NCBI RefSeq assembly: GCF_000730565.1
Contig: NZ_BBIQ01000015.1
Span: forward strand, 51,070 to 115,069
Length of the DNA stretch: 64,000 nt
Reading direction: 5' to 3'
From: Pseudomonas fulva NBRC 16637 = DSM 17717
Lineage (GTDB): Bacteria > Pseudomonadota > Gammaproteobacteria > Pseudomonadales > Pseudomonadaceae
Position 1 is the stretch's first letter. Every line of letters starts with the position of its first letter. Shown in pieces: positions 19,581 to 28,349 of the stretch. Made by a program: the position numbers and the translations under genes. The notes under the pieces were generated by a model. That model ran no database searches. It was not told where the DNA came from and worked only from the letters and a program-made list of their open reading frames with translations.

Positions 19581-19622
19581 GTAAAAAAGGCCAGCGGGAC
19601 GTCGCTCTCGCGCCCCGCTGGC
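19581..19622 (-). terminator. Intercistronic terminator between gabD and gabT
   Basis: Reading leftward, a perfect 9-bp stem (arms 19614-19622 and 19590-19598, 15-base loop) is followed by CTTTTTTAC. This is a good intrinsic terminator for the gabD message, 25 bp after its stop. Partial read-through would give less gabT than gabD transcript. Confidence 0.75.
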
Positions 19623-19646
19623 AGAGGTAAAGCCTTTACCGTGCGA

Positions 19647-21089
19647 TCAGACGCTGATGCACAGGTATTTGATTTCGAGGTAATCCTCGATACCGTACTT
19701 GGAGCCTTCGCGGCCCAGGCCAGAAGCCTTGATACCGCCAAATGGCGCCACTTCGTTGGAAATCAGGCCGGTGTTGATGCCTACCATGCCGTATTCCAGC
19801 GCTTCGGCGACACGGAACACACGGCTCATGTCGCGGGCGTAGAAGTAGGACGCCAGGCCGAACTCGGTGTCGTTGGACATGGCGATGACTTCGGCTTCGT
19901 CTTTGAAGCGGAACAGCGGCGCCAACGGGCCAAAGGTTTCTTCCTTGGCAACGGCAGCGGTCTTGGGCACGTCGACCAGAATGGTCGGCTCGAAGAAGTT
20001 GCCTTCGATCAGCTTGCCGCCGGACAGGACCTTGGCGCCTTTGCTCACCGCGTCTTCGATGTGCTCCTGCACCTTGGCCACGGCCTTGCCGTCGATCAGC
20101 GGGCCAGTGGTGGTGCCGTCTTCGAGGCCGTTACCGATCTTGAGCTTGGCCACAGCGGCGGCCAGCTTCTGCGCGAACGCGTCATAGACGCCAGCTTGCA
20201 CGTAGATGCGGTTGGCGCAGACGCAGGTCTGGCCGTTGTTACGGTACTTGGAGATGATCGCGCCTTCGACTGCCTTGTCCAGGTCGGCGTCGTCGAACAC
20301 GATGAACGGGGCGTTACCACCCAGCTCCAGGGATACTTTCTTGATGTCCTTGGCGCATTCCTGCATCAGCTGGCGACCGATTTCGGTAGAGCCGGTGAAG
20401 GAGAGTTTGCGCACCAGGGCGTTGCCGGTCAGTTCGCCGCCGACTTCGCCTGCGCTGCCGGTAACCACGCTCAGCACGCCTGCCGGAATACCGGCACGGT
20501 TGGCCAGTTCGACCAGCGCCAGGGCGGAGTACGGGGTTTGCGAGGCAGGCTTGAGCACCATGGTGCAGCCAGCGGCCAGGGCCGGGCCGGCTTTACGGGT
20601 GATCATGGCAGCCGGGAAGTTCCACGGGGTGATGGCCGCGGTGACGCCAATCGGCTGCTTGATGACGATCAGACGCTTGTCAGGCTGGTGGCCTGGGATG
20701 GTGTCGCCATAGACGCGCTTGGCTTCTTCGGCGAACCACTCGATGAAGGAGGCGGCATAGGCGATTTCGCCCTTGGCTTCGGCCAGCGGCTTGCCTTGTT
20801 CGGTGGTCATCAGGCGAGCGAGGTCGTCCTGGTTTTCGATCATCAGTTCGAACCAGCGACGCAGCTTGGTCGAGCGCTCCTTGGCGGTCAGGGCACGCCA
20901 GGCCGGCAGGGCCTTGTCGGCTGCCTCGATGGCGCGGCGGGTTTCCGCAGTACCCATCTTCGGCACGGTACCAATGACTTCGCCCGTGGCAGGGTTGGTC
21001 ACATTGATAGTCTGGCCGCTGTCCGCATCCAGCCATTCACCGTTGATGAAGGCTTGCTGGCGGAACAACTGAGCGTCTTTGAGCTGCAT
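19647..21089 (-). CDS. gabD: Succinate-semialdehyde dehydrogenase (NADP+)
   Basis: Aldehyde dehydrogenase of 480 residues that oxidises succinate semialdehyde to succinate, completing the GABA shunt. The nucleotide-site motif TPWNFPAAMITRKAGPALAAG, the catalytic glutamate in VSLELGGNAPFIVFDDADLD and the catalytic cysteine in NNGQTCVCANRIYV are all present. The C-terminus EDYLEIKYLCISV is typical of GabD. It begins the gabDT unit; its promoter must lie in the 317 bp between it and the tRNA gene. Confidence 0.95.
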   Translation of the reverse strand: MQLKDAQLFRQQAFINGEWLDADSGQTINVTNPATGEVIGTVPKMGTAETRRAIEAADKALPAWRALTAKERSTKLRRWFELMIENQDDLARLMTTEQGKPLAEAKGEIAYAASFIEWFAEEAKRVYGDTIPGHQPDKRLIVIKQPIGVTAAITPWNFPAAMITRKAGPALAAGCTMVLKPASQTPYSALALVELANRAGIPAGVLSVVTGSAGEVGGELTGNALVRKLSFTGSTEIGRQLMQECAKDIKKVSLELGGNAPFIVFDDADLDKAVEGAIISKYRNNGQTCVCANRIYVQAGVYDAFAQKLAAAVAKLKIGNGLEDGTTTGPLIDGKAVAKVQEHIEDAVSKGAKVLSGGKLIEGNFFEPTILVDVPKTAAVAKEETFGPLAPLFRFKDEAEVIAMSNDTEFGLASYFYARDMSRVFRVAEALEYGMVGINTGLISNEVAPFGGIKASGLGREGSKYGIEDYLEIKYLCISV

Positions 21090-21406
21090 GTCGGCTTCCC
21101 GAATTGTTGATTGTTGAAAGCGCCCAGCGCAGGGCCCCGAGCGTTTGAAATCTCAAACGAATGCTAAGCGTCTGCTGGGGTGTTGGACAATAGGCTGTTC
21201 GAAAAAAAGAACGAGCGGTTGAACACCTTATCTGAAATCGGCTCGCTGGTAGGGCGTGATGGGCCCTGGCTACCCAAGGCGAGCACGAACCGAAAGAGTA
21301 GCCCCAGGCAGAACCGCCATGGAGGCGAACATGGCAACTGGTAAAAAGGGCTACAGATCAAGGCGATGGACGCAGACGAACGAGATAGGTATCATGCGTG
21401 CGCGTT
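21090..21406. other. Intergenic region between gabD and tRNA-Arg
   Basis: No gene is visible in these 317 bases. The stretch should hold the leftward gabD promoter and the rightward tRNA promoter. A run GAAAAAAAGAACGAGCGG occurs near 21200, but I see no confident promoter boxes or operator. Confidence 0.5.
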
Positions 21407-21483
21407 GCACTCGTAGCTCAGCTGGATAGAGTACTGCCCTCCGAAGGCAGGGGTCGTGGGTTCGAATCCCGCCGAGTGCGCCA
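21407..21483 (+). tRNA. tRNA-Arg (anticodon CCG)
   Basis: The acceptor arms GCACTCG (21407-21413) and CGAGTGC (21473-21479) pair perfectly, followed by G and an encoded CCA at 21481-21483. The D-arm AGCTCAGCTGGATAGAGT and T-arm GGGTTCGAATCCC are standard. The anticodon loop CTCCGAA, closed by CTGCC/GGCAG, gives CCG at 21441-21443, which reads the arginine codon CGG. Confidence 0.97.
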
Positions 21484-21490
21484 TACATGA

Positions 21491-21521
21491 AAAGCCCCAG
21501 GCCAACGCCTGGGGCTTTTTC
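21491..21521 (+). terminator. Intrinsic terminator after tRNA-Arg
   Basis: A 12-bp stem with arms AAAGCCCCAGGC and GCCTGGGGCTTT and a CAAC loop runs into TTTTTC, eight bases after the tRNA CCA. Confidence 0.93.
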
Positions 21522-21638
21522 GTTTGTGCGCCATGTCACACGCCTGGTACTGCCGTACCACAGGTCATTGGTGTTAGCGTGAGGGCCTTCCCGCACGACG
21601 GGGCCTCATCAATGATTGGCGAAGGAATGCGTACACTC

Positions 21639-23369
21639 ATGCATCTGAAAAAGCTCACCTCTGTTTCCCTGCTGGCAGCCAGCATCGGCTTGTTCGCGTT
21701 GCCTGCCCAGGCCAACCTCACCCAGCAGCAGTCTGCGGCGATCGTCAAGGCGTTCGACGGCAGCGATCCGCATGACTTCAAGCAGTTTCTCGGCAAGCTC
21801 AAAGGCAGCGAACTGGCCCAGGCCGATGACCTGGGCACCACCTTGGACACCTACCTGGCCGGTAAGCCGCTGGGCGCCGAGCAGCAGAACGAGATCAATC
21901 GCCTGCTCGGGCTCTACACCCGCATCAAGTACGGCAAGGCTGCCACCCAGACCCTGCGCGAACTGGTGGCCATTCCCACGGTCACCGTCGAGGGCACGCC
22001 TCAGCATGAAAACCCCGAGTTCCTGAAGATCGCCGACAAGATCAAGGCACTGGCCGACGGGTTTGGCCTGGCTTTTCGCAACGTCGACAACCGTGTCTAC
22101 GAAATCTCCCTGGGAAGCGGCAAGGAAGTGGTCGGTATCCATGCCCATGCCGACGTGGTCCCTGTCACACCGGAAAACTGGAAGCTGGCCGACGGCACGC
22201 GCCTGGACCCGTTCAAGGTCACCCTGGTCGGTGATCGCATGTACGGCCGTGGTACCGAGGACGACAAGAATGGCATCGTCGTAGCGCTGTATGCCCTGAA
22301 GGTCGCCAAGGATGAAAACCTGCCCCTGGCGCGGCAATTCAAACTGCTGATCGACACCACCGAAGAAACCAGCGGCGATGCCATCCCGTACTACTTCGAG
22401 CGCAACCCTACGCCTGACTACAACCTAGCCCTGGATGGCGGCTATCCGGTGGTCATCGCGGAAAAAGGCTACGGCACCGTGATGGCGAATTTTGCCAAGC
22501 GTGCGGCCAGCGGCCAGGGTGCCGAAATCGTCAACCTTACCGGTGGGCTTGCTACCAATCAGATCCCGTCCACCTCGGTAGCGACCTTGCTCACCGACGA
22601 CGCCAGCGCACTGGCGCAGCGGTTGAACACGGCCGGTGCCGAGTACGTGAAGCAAAACGGTGGCGACTTCAGCATTGCCGCCAAACCCGACGGCAAGCAA
22701 GTGGTGCTCACCGTGACCGGTGTGTCAGCTCACTCCTCGGAGCCCGAATCGGGCGTGAACCCTGTCGCGCGCATGCTGGACTTCATCAATGGCGTGGGCA
22801 AGACGGTGCCGTTGAAGCGGAACCAGTTCACCGATGCTGCCCACTATGCGGCGGACAACTGGGGCCTGGACTACCTGGGCAAGAAGCTGGGCATCGCCTA
22901 TGACGATGCATTCATGGGGCCGCTTACCGCCTCGCCAACCTTCGTCGGTGTGGATGACAAAGGCTTGAAGCTGGCGATCAACCTGCGCATCCCCAAGGGC
23001 AAGGCGGTCGCGACGATCAAGGATGAAATCGCCGACAAGCTCGGTAAGTGGTCGCAGCAAAGCCATATCACGCCCGCCTACGACTACAGCCTGGACGAGC
23101 CGATGTACCGCAACCCAGAAGGCGAGTGGGTCAAGGCCCTGCTGGCTGTGGCCAGCGAAAACCTGGGCATGAAGCACGCGTTCGGTACGTCCGCCGGAGC
23201 CACCTCAGTGCATGACCTGCCCAACGGCGTGCAGTTTGGTCTGGCCATGCCCGGTGTGAAGTACACCGGGCATAACGACAACGAGTTCAAGACCGTGGAC
23301 CAGTTCATGCTGGACCTGCAGGTGGTCAGCGAAATGGTGGCGCGGATCGGGCAGATGCCGAAGCTCTGA
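21639..23369 (+). CDS. Secreted M20-family dipeptidase
   Basis: Zinc peptidase of the M20/PepV-like group, about 576 residues. An N-terminal Sec signal (MHLKKLTSVSLLAASIGLFA, cleavage after LPAQA) directs it to the periplasm. Metal and catalytic residues are visible in GIHAHADVVPV, MYGRGTEDDKNG and LIDTTEETSGD, and the last metal-ligand histidine in VKYTGHNDNEF. The dimerisation insert lies between. Three in-frame ATG codons (21612, 21627, 21639) are possible; I prefer 21639 because AAGGA lies upstream and the signal peptide is then normal. It would hydrolyse dipeptides with free N-termini and may supply amino acids from periplasmic peptides. Confidence 0.85.
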   Translation: MHLKKLTSVSLLAASIGLFALPAQANLTQQQSAAIVKAFDGSDPHDFKQFLGKLKGSELAQADDLGTTLDTYLAGKPLGAEQQNEINRLLGLYTRIKYGKAATQTLRELVAIPTVTVEGTPQHENPEFLKIADKIKALADGFGLAFRNVDNRVYEISLGSGKEVVGIHAHADVVPVTPENWKLADGTRLDPFKVTLVGDRMYGRGTEDDKNGIVVALYALKVAKDENLPLARQFKLLIDTTEETSGDAIPYYFERNPTPDYNLALDGGYPVVIAEKGYGTVMANFAKRAASGQGAEIVNLTGGLATNQIPSTSVATLLTDDASALAQRLNTAGAEYVKQNGGDFSIAAKPDGKQVVLTVTGVSAHSSEPESGVNPVARMLDFINGVGKTVPLKRNQFTDAAHYAADNWGLDYLGKKLGIAYDDAFMGPLTASPTFVGVDDKGLKLAINLRIPKGKAVATIKDEIADKLGKWSQQSHITPAYDYSLDEPMYRNPEGEWVKALLAVASENLGMKHAFGTSAGATSVHDLPNGVQFGLAMPGVKYTGHNDNEFKTVDQFMLDLQVVSEMVARIGQMPKL

Positions 23370-23396
23370 GATCCGCCTCTGCCTTTGGCATCGCTA

Positions 23397-23415
23397 CCCG
23401 GCCTGGCAGGCCGGG
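23397..23415. repeat. Hairpin between convergent peptidase and PLP-enzyme genes
   Basis: Perfect 7-bp arms CCCGGCC and GGCCGGG with a TGGCA loop lie between the two stop codons. There is no T-run, so it is only a possible terminator. Confidence 0.4.
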
Positions 23416-23449
23416 CTAGCGCGCCCGGTGATCCCTGCACAGCCCTGAA

Positions 23450-24793
23450 TCATGTCAGGCTGTGCATCACCTGCAGGGTCTTTTCAATGTCCTGGGGCGT
23501 GTTGGTGATCCCGGCAGAGAAGCGAACCGAGGTATGGCGGTAAGGTGTTGCGCTGGCAATGATGTTCTGCGCTTTCAACTTCGCCACCACGTCCTTGGGC
23601 GCCTGACCCTTAACGTCGCAGCATACGATACCCGCCGAAAACTGCGCGTCTTGGGGCGTGAGTAATGAAACATTGGGCAGTTTGGCCAGCCCTTCCTTGA
23701 GTTGGCCATTGAGTTCGGCAACGCGCTCGGCAATGCGCTTGCGGCCAATTTGCTCGATGAATCGGAACGCCTCGATCATCGCCCACTGATTCTCGAACGC
23801 CAGGAACCCTCCGGGGCTTACCCATGCCGCTTGCGTATCGCCCTGCGGCGCACGTTCCTGGCGCCAGGCATTGGCAGGCTCGGCCGCCATGATGGTGGGA
23901 ATGGTCGGCATGACGTGGCGCCATTGCCCTTGGCGCCCCCACACCAGACCGGTTCCGTGCGGGCCGAGGATCCACTTGTGCGTACCGGCACTGAAGAAAT
24001 CGCATCCCAGGCTGGCGACCTGCGCCTCGGAGCAGCCGAAACCATGCACCCCGTCAATCACGTACAGGATTCTCTGCGCCTCGTCACGGCCTTTGTTGAG
24101 CCGGGCCACCAGGTCGCCGATCTCCTTGACCGGCAACCGTACGCCGGTGCCTGAATGGACCCAAGTCATTGCCAGAATGCGGGTCGAAGGGCGAATGGCG
24201 GCTTCGATACGCGTCACGATGGCATCGACGCTGACGTCCTGCGGACCTTGGTAGAGATCGATGCGCCTGATGCTGCCACCCCACTTGACCACAGCCAGGC
24301 GCATCGCTTCGTCATGGGTGTACCACTCATGGTGGGTGGTGAGAATTTCCTGATCGGGATTGAGCTTGATGCCGTTGTAGATCATTGCCAGGCCCTGGGT
24401 CGTGCTGGTGGTCAGGGCAATGTCCTCTGCGCGCCCGCCCGTATAGGCGGCCGCGGTTTCGCAGACCTTGCGCCAGACCATGTCTTCGGGTTTGGCGAAC
24501 ATGTGGTCTTCGAGGTAGGTATAGGGGTTCTGGTCGAAGGCCTCCCGGTGCCGCGCCATGGCATCGCGCACCGGCTTGGGGTTGGATGCCAGGAAGAAGT
24601 TGGAGATATGCACATACCGTGGCGACAGCTGAAACTGCGCCCGTACCGATGCCCAGTCGGCAGGATCGAATGCCGGGGTTTCTGGCTCGGGCGCCGCAAC
24701 GGCGCCTGCGCTGGACAGGCTGGCGATCATGCCGCCGCCAACCAGGGTGGCGCCCACAGCGCCCCCCATGAATCCACGTCTTCCCAAACTCAT
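23450..24793 (-). CDS. Tat-exported PLP-dependent enzyme, class V aminotransferase fold (PvdN-like)
   Basis: Protein of 447 residues. It starts with a twin-arginine signal (GRRGFMGG at residues 4-11, hydrophobic stretch to about 30, AVAA before the mature part), so the folded, cofactor-loaded enzyme should be exported. The mature part is an isopenicillin-N-epimerase/cysteine-desulfurase-like fold I enzyme with cofactor Asp247 and His250 (YVIDGVHGFG) and PLP lysine 273 (SAGTHKWILGPHG). The best-known Tat-exported relative is PvdN, which tailors pyoverdine in the periplasm. It sits 17 bp after the EamA transporter and is the last gene of the ATP-grasp cluster. The substrate is unknown; acting on an exported pathway product is the inference. 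Confidence 0.82.
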   Translation of the reverse strand: MSLGRRGFMGGAVGATLVGGGMIASLSSAGAVAAPEPETPAFDPADWASVRAQFQLSPRYVHISNFFLASNPKPVRDAMARHREAFDQNPYTYLEDHMFAKPEDMVWRKVCETAAAYTGGRAEDIALTTSTTQGLAMIYNGIKLNPDQEILTTHHEWYTHDEAMRLAVVKWGGSIRRIDLYQGPQDVSVDAIVTRIEAAIRPSTRILAMTWVHSGTGVRLPVKEIGDLVARLNKGRDEAQRILYVIDGVHGFGCSEAQVASLGCDFFSAGTHKWILGPHGTGLVWGRQGQWRHVMPTIPTIMAAEPANAWRQERAPQGDTQAAWVSPGGFLAFENQWAMIEAFRFIEQIGRKRIAERVAELNGQLKEGLAKLPNVSLLTPQDAQFSAGIVCCDVKGQAPKDVVAKLKAQNIIASATPYRHTSVRFSAGITNTPQDIEKTLQVMHSLT

Positions 24794-24810
24794 TTCGACT
24801 TCCTATCGAT

Positions 24811-25707
24811 TCACAGTGAGGTCCGCGCAGTGCGCGCGGACAAAGCATTGAAGATGCGCTGCCCATACAGGCCGACAGCCAGACCCAGCACGATCAGGAC
24901 AACGGCCAGTACCTTGCTGGTGGGCACGCTCTCGTTGAACACCAGTACCGAGCCGAGCATGCCGAAAATCGGCACCAGCAGCGAAAGCGGTGCGACGGTC
25001 GATACCGGGTACGTCTTGAGCAGCGAATTCCAGATCCAATAGGCAAACAAGGTGTTCGGATAAACCTGGAACAGAATCGACAGAATCGCCGTGCTGTCCA
25101 CCTGATGGACCAGCGCGGTGTAGCCGGCACTGCCATTGACCGCGTAGTCGAGCACGAACAACGGGATCGGTGCAAAAGCGCTGGACCACACCAGGAACGC
25201 GAACACGTCCTTGGTCTTTGCCTTCTTGTTGATGACGTTGGCCACGCTCCATGCGCCAGCGCCCAGGAGTACCAGCAACACACCAGGCAATGTCACCGAG
25301 CCGTCGCTGATCGTGATGATGCACAGCAGCCCCGCCAAGGCCACCAGCATGCCCAGCACCTGAAAGCGCGTCAGTGCTTCTTTGAAGACCAACCCGCCCA
25401 GCAGGATGGTGAAGAATGCACTGAACTGCAGCACCAGCGAGGCAATGCCGGCAGACAGCCCAGCCTTGATCCCGAGGTTGACCACACCCCATAAGCCGAT
25501 GCCGAACACCAGGCCGTAGCCAATGATGTAGCGCCAGGCCACATCGGGTTTGCGGATGAAGAAAATCGCCGGCAGCGCACACAGGCTGAAACGAATCCCG
25601 GCGAGGATCAGTGGGTCGACAGTGGCCAGCCCCAGTTTGATGACAGAGAAATTGATGCCCCAGATGGCCGTGATCAGAACGGCCAGCACTACATGCTGTG
25701 GTTTCAT
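24811..25707 (-). CDS. EamA/DMT-family transporter
   Basis: Inner-membrane protein of 298 residues with ten hydrophobic segments arranged as two EamA repeats (N-terminal VLITAIWGINFSVIKLGLA; second repeat from about residue 150). The family exports amino acids, their derivatives and metabolites. The gene is 24 bp after the first ATP-grasp gene and 17 bp before the PLP enzyme, so it most likely exports the product or an intermediate of this cluster. It is the second exporter of the set besides the MFS protein. Confidence 0.85.
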   Translation of the reverse strand: MKPQHVVLAVLITAIWGINFSVIKLGLATVDPLILAGIRFSLCALPAIFFIRKPDVAWRYIIGYGLVFGIGLWGVVNLGIKAGLSAGIASLVLQFSAFFTILLGGLVFKEALTRFQVLGMLVALAGLLCIITISDGSVTLPGVLLVLLGAGAWSVANVINKKAKTKDVFAFLVWSSAFAPIPLFVLDYAVNGSAGYTALVHQVDSTAILSILFQVYPNTLFAYWIWNSLLKTYPVSTVAPLSLLVPIFGMLGSVLVFNESVPTSKVLAVVLIVLGLAVGLYGQRIFNALSARTARTSL

Positions 25708-25731
25708 TGGCAGGCTGCCTTGAAGAAGAAG

Positions 25732-26958
25732 TTAAGCAACGGATGTCAGGTGCCGGGCCAGTGATACCCGCGAGAACAGATCAACCATCCAGTCGCGGGT
25801 ACGCTCGGGCTCGGCGGTCTTGACGATGCCCGCCAGCGGCGCTTCGAATGCCGAGTAGGTCACGTGCCCAGGCAATGGTGCACCCGGTTCGAGCTCGTTC
25901 CACTGCACGATACAAGGGCTGCCGCGCAGTTCACCTGCGCCCTCGAGCCCAAGGAACGTGCGCTGCGGGTGAGTGTGCCCAGGGAACACGAACCATCCGT
26001 AGCCCAGGTCCGCCTGCCGGCCGCTCAGCGTCGAAAGGTCCAGTTCGCCGTCGACATAGATGCGCAGTTCCAGCGAAGGCAAATGAATCCCCGTGGCCAT
26101 CTCATACGTCGCCACCACGTCAGCCCCGCCGACCCGGTTACCCACTTCGAGGAAGACCGGCCCGTCGGCGTCCATGATGGCTTCCAGGTGGAAGGCGCCG
26201 TGGGTGATCCGCACCGCGTTCAGCGCCTGCCCCACCCACTCCCGCATGGATGCGCAGCTGTCCACATGCCAGGAACCCAGCGGCGCACCCCGCTCCATGT
26301 AGTCCAGGCAGGTGCCTACGTATTCACTGGCCTGCATCGTGACGATTCGACCGTCGAGCACCAAACCGTCGAAATGGCGGATGGGGCCTGCAACGTACTC
26401 CTCGACCTGAAAATCATCGATGAGCAACGACTGTTCATGGATTTTGCGCCGGATTTCGGCGTGGGCCTGAGACGGTAAATGTACGCTGACGTCCGCGCTC
26501 GAAGCGCCGCTGTGGGGTTTCAAGACCGTTTTGCCTGCCCAAGGCACCTGGCCTTGCGCGTCCAGGTAACAGGCCAGCGACATGAACTGCGGTATGCGCA
26601 AGCCGTTGGCCTGCACCGCTTGCTTCATCAGCAGCTTGTTGCGCGCCAGGGTCACGGTCTGTAATGAAGCCCCTTCAACGCCCAATGCTTCTCTCAAGCG
26701 TGCAGCATCGAGCAGTTCGTATTCGGACATTGAAATAATGCGATCAAAGCGCTGGGGGCTACCAGACAGCCATGCCAATGCTTCCTCACTAGCGCTGGCG
26801 GTACCCGCTCGTACCACCCGCTTGCACTGCAAATCGGCAGGCAGCGTGTCGATTGCAGCTTGCTTGCCGAAATAGGTGACTTCGTGCAGCGCATGATCGA
26901 TGCCACGGTGGTATTCGATTCGGGGGTAAGGCACACGGTGGAGGATCAGAATCTTCAT
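25732..26958 (-). CDS. ATP-grasp ligase A
   Basis: Cytoplasmic ATP-grasp protein of 408 residues, probably joining a carboxylate to an amine through an acyl-phosphate. Visible elements are RNKLLMKQA (106-114), the ATP-binding lysine 147 in KTVLKPHSG, EEYV (186-189), and the magnesium ligands Glu259, Glu271 and Asn274 in FHLEAIMD and FLEVGNRVGG. The overall layout resembles L-amino-acid ligases of the BacD/carnosine-synthase type. The frame is open 46 codons further upstream, but MKILILHRVPYP at 26958 is the natural start with GAGAA before it. It lies 31 bp after ligase B. Confidence 0.82.
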   Translation of the reverse strand: MKILILHRVPYPRIEYHRGIDHALHEVTYFGKQAAIDTLPADLQCKRVVRAGTASASEEALAWLSGSPQRFDRIISMSEYELLDAARLREALGVEGASLQTVTLARNKLLMKQAVQANGLRIPQFMSLACYLDAQGQVPWAGKTVLKPHSGASSADVSVHLPSQAHAEIRRKIHEQSLLIDDFQVEEYVAGPIRHFDGLVLDGRIVTMQASEYVGTCLDYMERGAPLGSWHVDSCASMREWVGQALNAVRITHGAFHLEAIMDADGPVFLEVGNRVGGADVVATYEMATGIHLPSLELRIYVDGELDLSTLSGRQADLGYGWFVFPGHTHPQRTFLGLEGAGELRGSPCIVQWNELEPGAPLPGHVTYSAFEAPLAGIVKTAEPERTRDWMVDLFSRVSLARHLTSVA

Positions 26959-26989
26959 ATTATTGTTCTCGAAGCGTGGATGGCGTCGC

Positions 26990-28321
26990 TCAGCAAGCGG
27001 CTTTGAGCAGGGGTTCGGCAGCCAGGCTGCGCGCCATGACCTCCAGCCACTGTTCGCGCAGCGCGCTGACCAGATCACGGATATCGGCCTGGGCATCGTG
27101 CAGCGTCACGCAGGCCTGCGCCACGAAATCGCCATTATCCCGGGGCGTGGCATGGACGAGACGGCGCGCACTGGTCACCCAAGCGCATTCGAGCAAGACG
27201 ACAGCGTCCTGTGCAATGCCCAGCCGCTGTGCTGCGCAGGCAATGGTTTCCACCACCAGGGCATGAACGTCGCCTAGTCGGGCCACATCGACGGTCATGT
27301 CCTGAGGCACGCCGAACATGAGGGTGGCCGCGCTACAGCTAGGCTCTGGCAGCTCCTTGGGTATGGCTGCCGAAAATACCGAGTCGATCCAGGCTGCATA
27401 CAAGTCAAGCCCGTGGACAGCTTGAGCCAGCGTCCAGATTTTCATGCCTGCAGGGCGCCGATTGGGTTCGACCACGGCCGTGTTGCAGTCTTTCTCGCTG
27501 AGCTTGATCTCGTTGTGGAACGGCCCGATGCGCTGGCCGACCAATCGGTTGACCTGCTCGCCCACCACACGGATGGCCATGCGTTCCTGATGATCGAGCC
27601 GGGCCGGCAGGATCTGCGCCACTTCTACCGGGTAGCGCCCGGTGGCACTCACTTTCTCGGTGATGAACCACAACTCGCCCAGCCCGTCGTAGGAGTATTC
27701 ACGGTCAAAGGGTATCAAGGCTTCGGCTAGCACGCCGCTCGCCAGGTACGGCTCTACTTCGGCAAACGCCTGGTCGCAGTCTGTACCCGGGGCGACCAGG
27801 ACTACGCCCCGGTTATTGCCCTCGGTCGTGGGTTTGATGACGAAGCCGTGAGCCTGACGCCGGGCGAAGTTCTGTACGTCTTCAAGGCACCTGATGCGTT
27901 CGAAATCCGGCACCATCACGCCGAGCTGTGTAAGCAGCGGCCCGATGCGCTGCTCGCTTATCCGATAGGCCAGCTTGTCGAACGCCCCCAGTGCCAGGCG
28001 GGCGTCGTCAACGGGCAAACCAAGGCGCTCAAGCAGCGCAGCGCCACTGGCCACGGCATTGTCGGAAAACACGATGCCAGCACTGACACGCGCGGCCTCG
28101 TCGCCTAATTGCTCAAGCACGCGCTGGATGAAGTCCGGCGCCAACGGGTCTGCGTCGATAAGCCGATCGCTGATGCGCAGATCGTGCGCCTGGGGAGCGC
28201 TGCGCACCAACCAGGTTTCGGCATTCCAGCGCTCACGGGCATGGTTGCGCATGTGTTGAACGTCGCCGATACGGCTCAAGTTGTAATCCACAACCAGCAA
28301 AACGGGTCTTTGCAAGGACAT
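26990..28321 (-). CDS. ATP-grasp ligase B
   Basis: A second ATP-grasp protein, 443 residues, clearly different in sequence from its neighbours. It has a Rossmann-like N-terminus (PVLLVVDYNLSRIGDV), FDKLAYRISEQ (114-124), ATP-binding lysine 163 in GFVIKPTTEGNNRG, and magnesium ligands Glu271, Glu285 and Asn287 in HNEIKLSE and VVEPNRRPAGMKIW. The EPNRRPAG block matches the family E-x-N-x-R pattern. The start MSLQRPVLLVVDY at 28321 lies 28 bp after ligase C; the longer open frame overlaps that gene and has no family similarity. The substrate is unknown; amide-bond formation is expected. Confidence 0.8.
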   Translation of the reverse strand: MSLQRPVLLVVDYNLSRIGDVQHMRNHARERWNAETWLVRSAPQAHDLRISDRLIDADPLAPDFIQRVLEQLGDEAARVSAGIVFSDNAVASGAALLERLGLPVDDARLALGAFDKLAYRISEQRIGPLLTQLGVMVPDFERIRCLEDVQNFARRQAHGFVIKPTTEGNNRGVVLVAPGTDCDQAFAEVEPYLASGVLAEALIPFDREYSYDGLGELWFITEKVSATGRYPVEVAQILPARLDHQERMAIRVVGEQVNRLVGQRIGPFHNEIKLSEKDCNTAVVEPNRRPAGMKIWTLAQAVHGLDLYAAWIDSVFSAAIPKELPEPSCSAATLMFGVPQDMTVDVARLGDVHALVVETIACAAQRLGIAQDAVVLLECAWVTSARRLVHATPRDNGDFVAQACVTLHDAQADIRDLVSALREQWLEVMARSLAAEPLLKAAC

Positions 28322-28349
28322 GTCAATTGTCTCCGGTGCCTGGCGGACG

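Noticed and set aside
19641..21110. 489-codon plus-strand frame over gabD
   Set aside because: Exact antisense of the dehydrogenase gene with no own signals or similarity.
21484..23450. Search for a duplicated tRNA-Arg 3' end or integrase marking an island boundary
   Set aside because: No second copy of the T-arm/acceptor sequence and no integrase were seen in the window.
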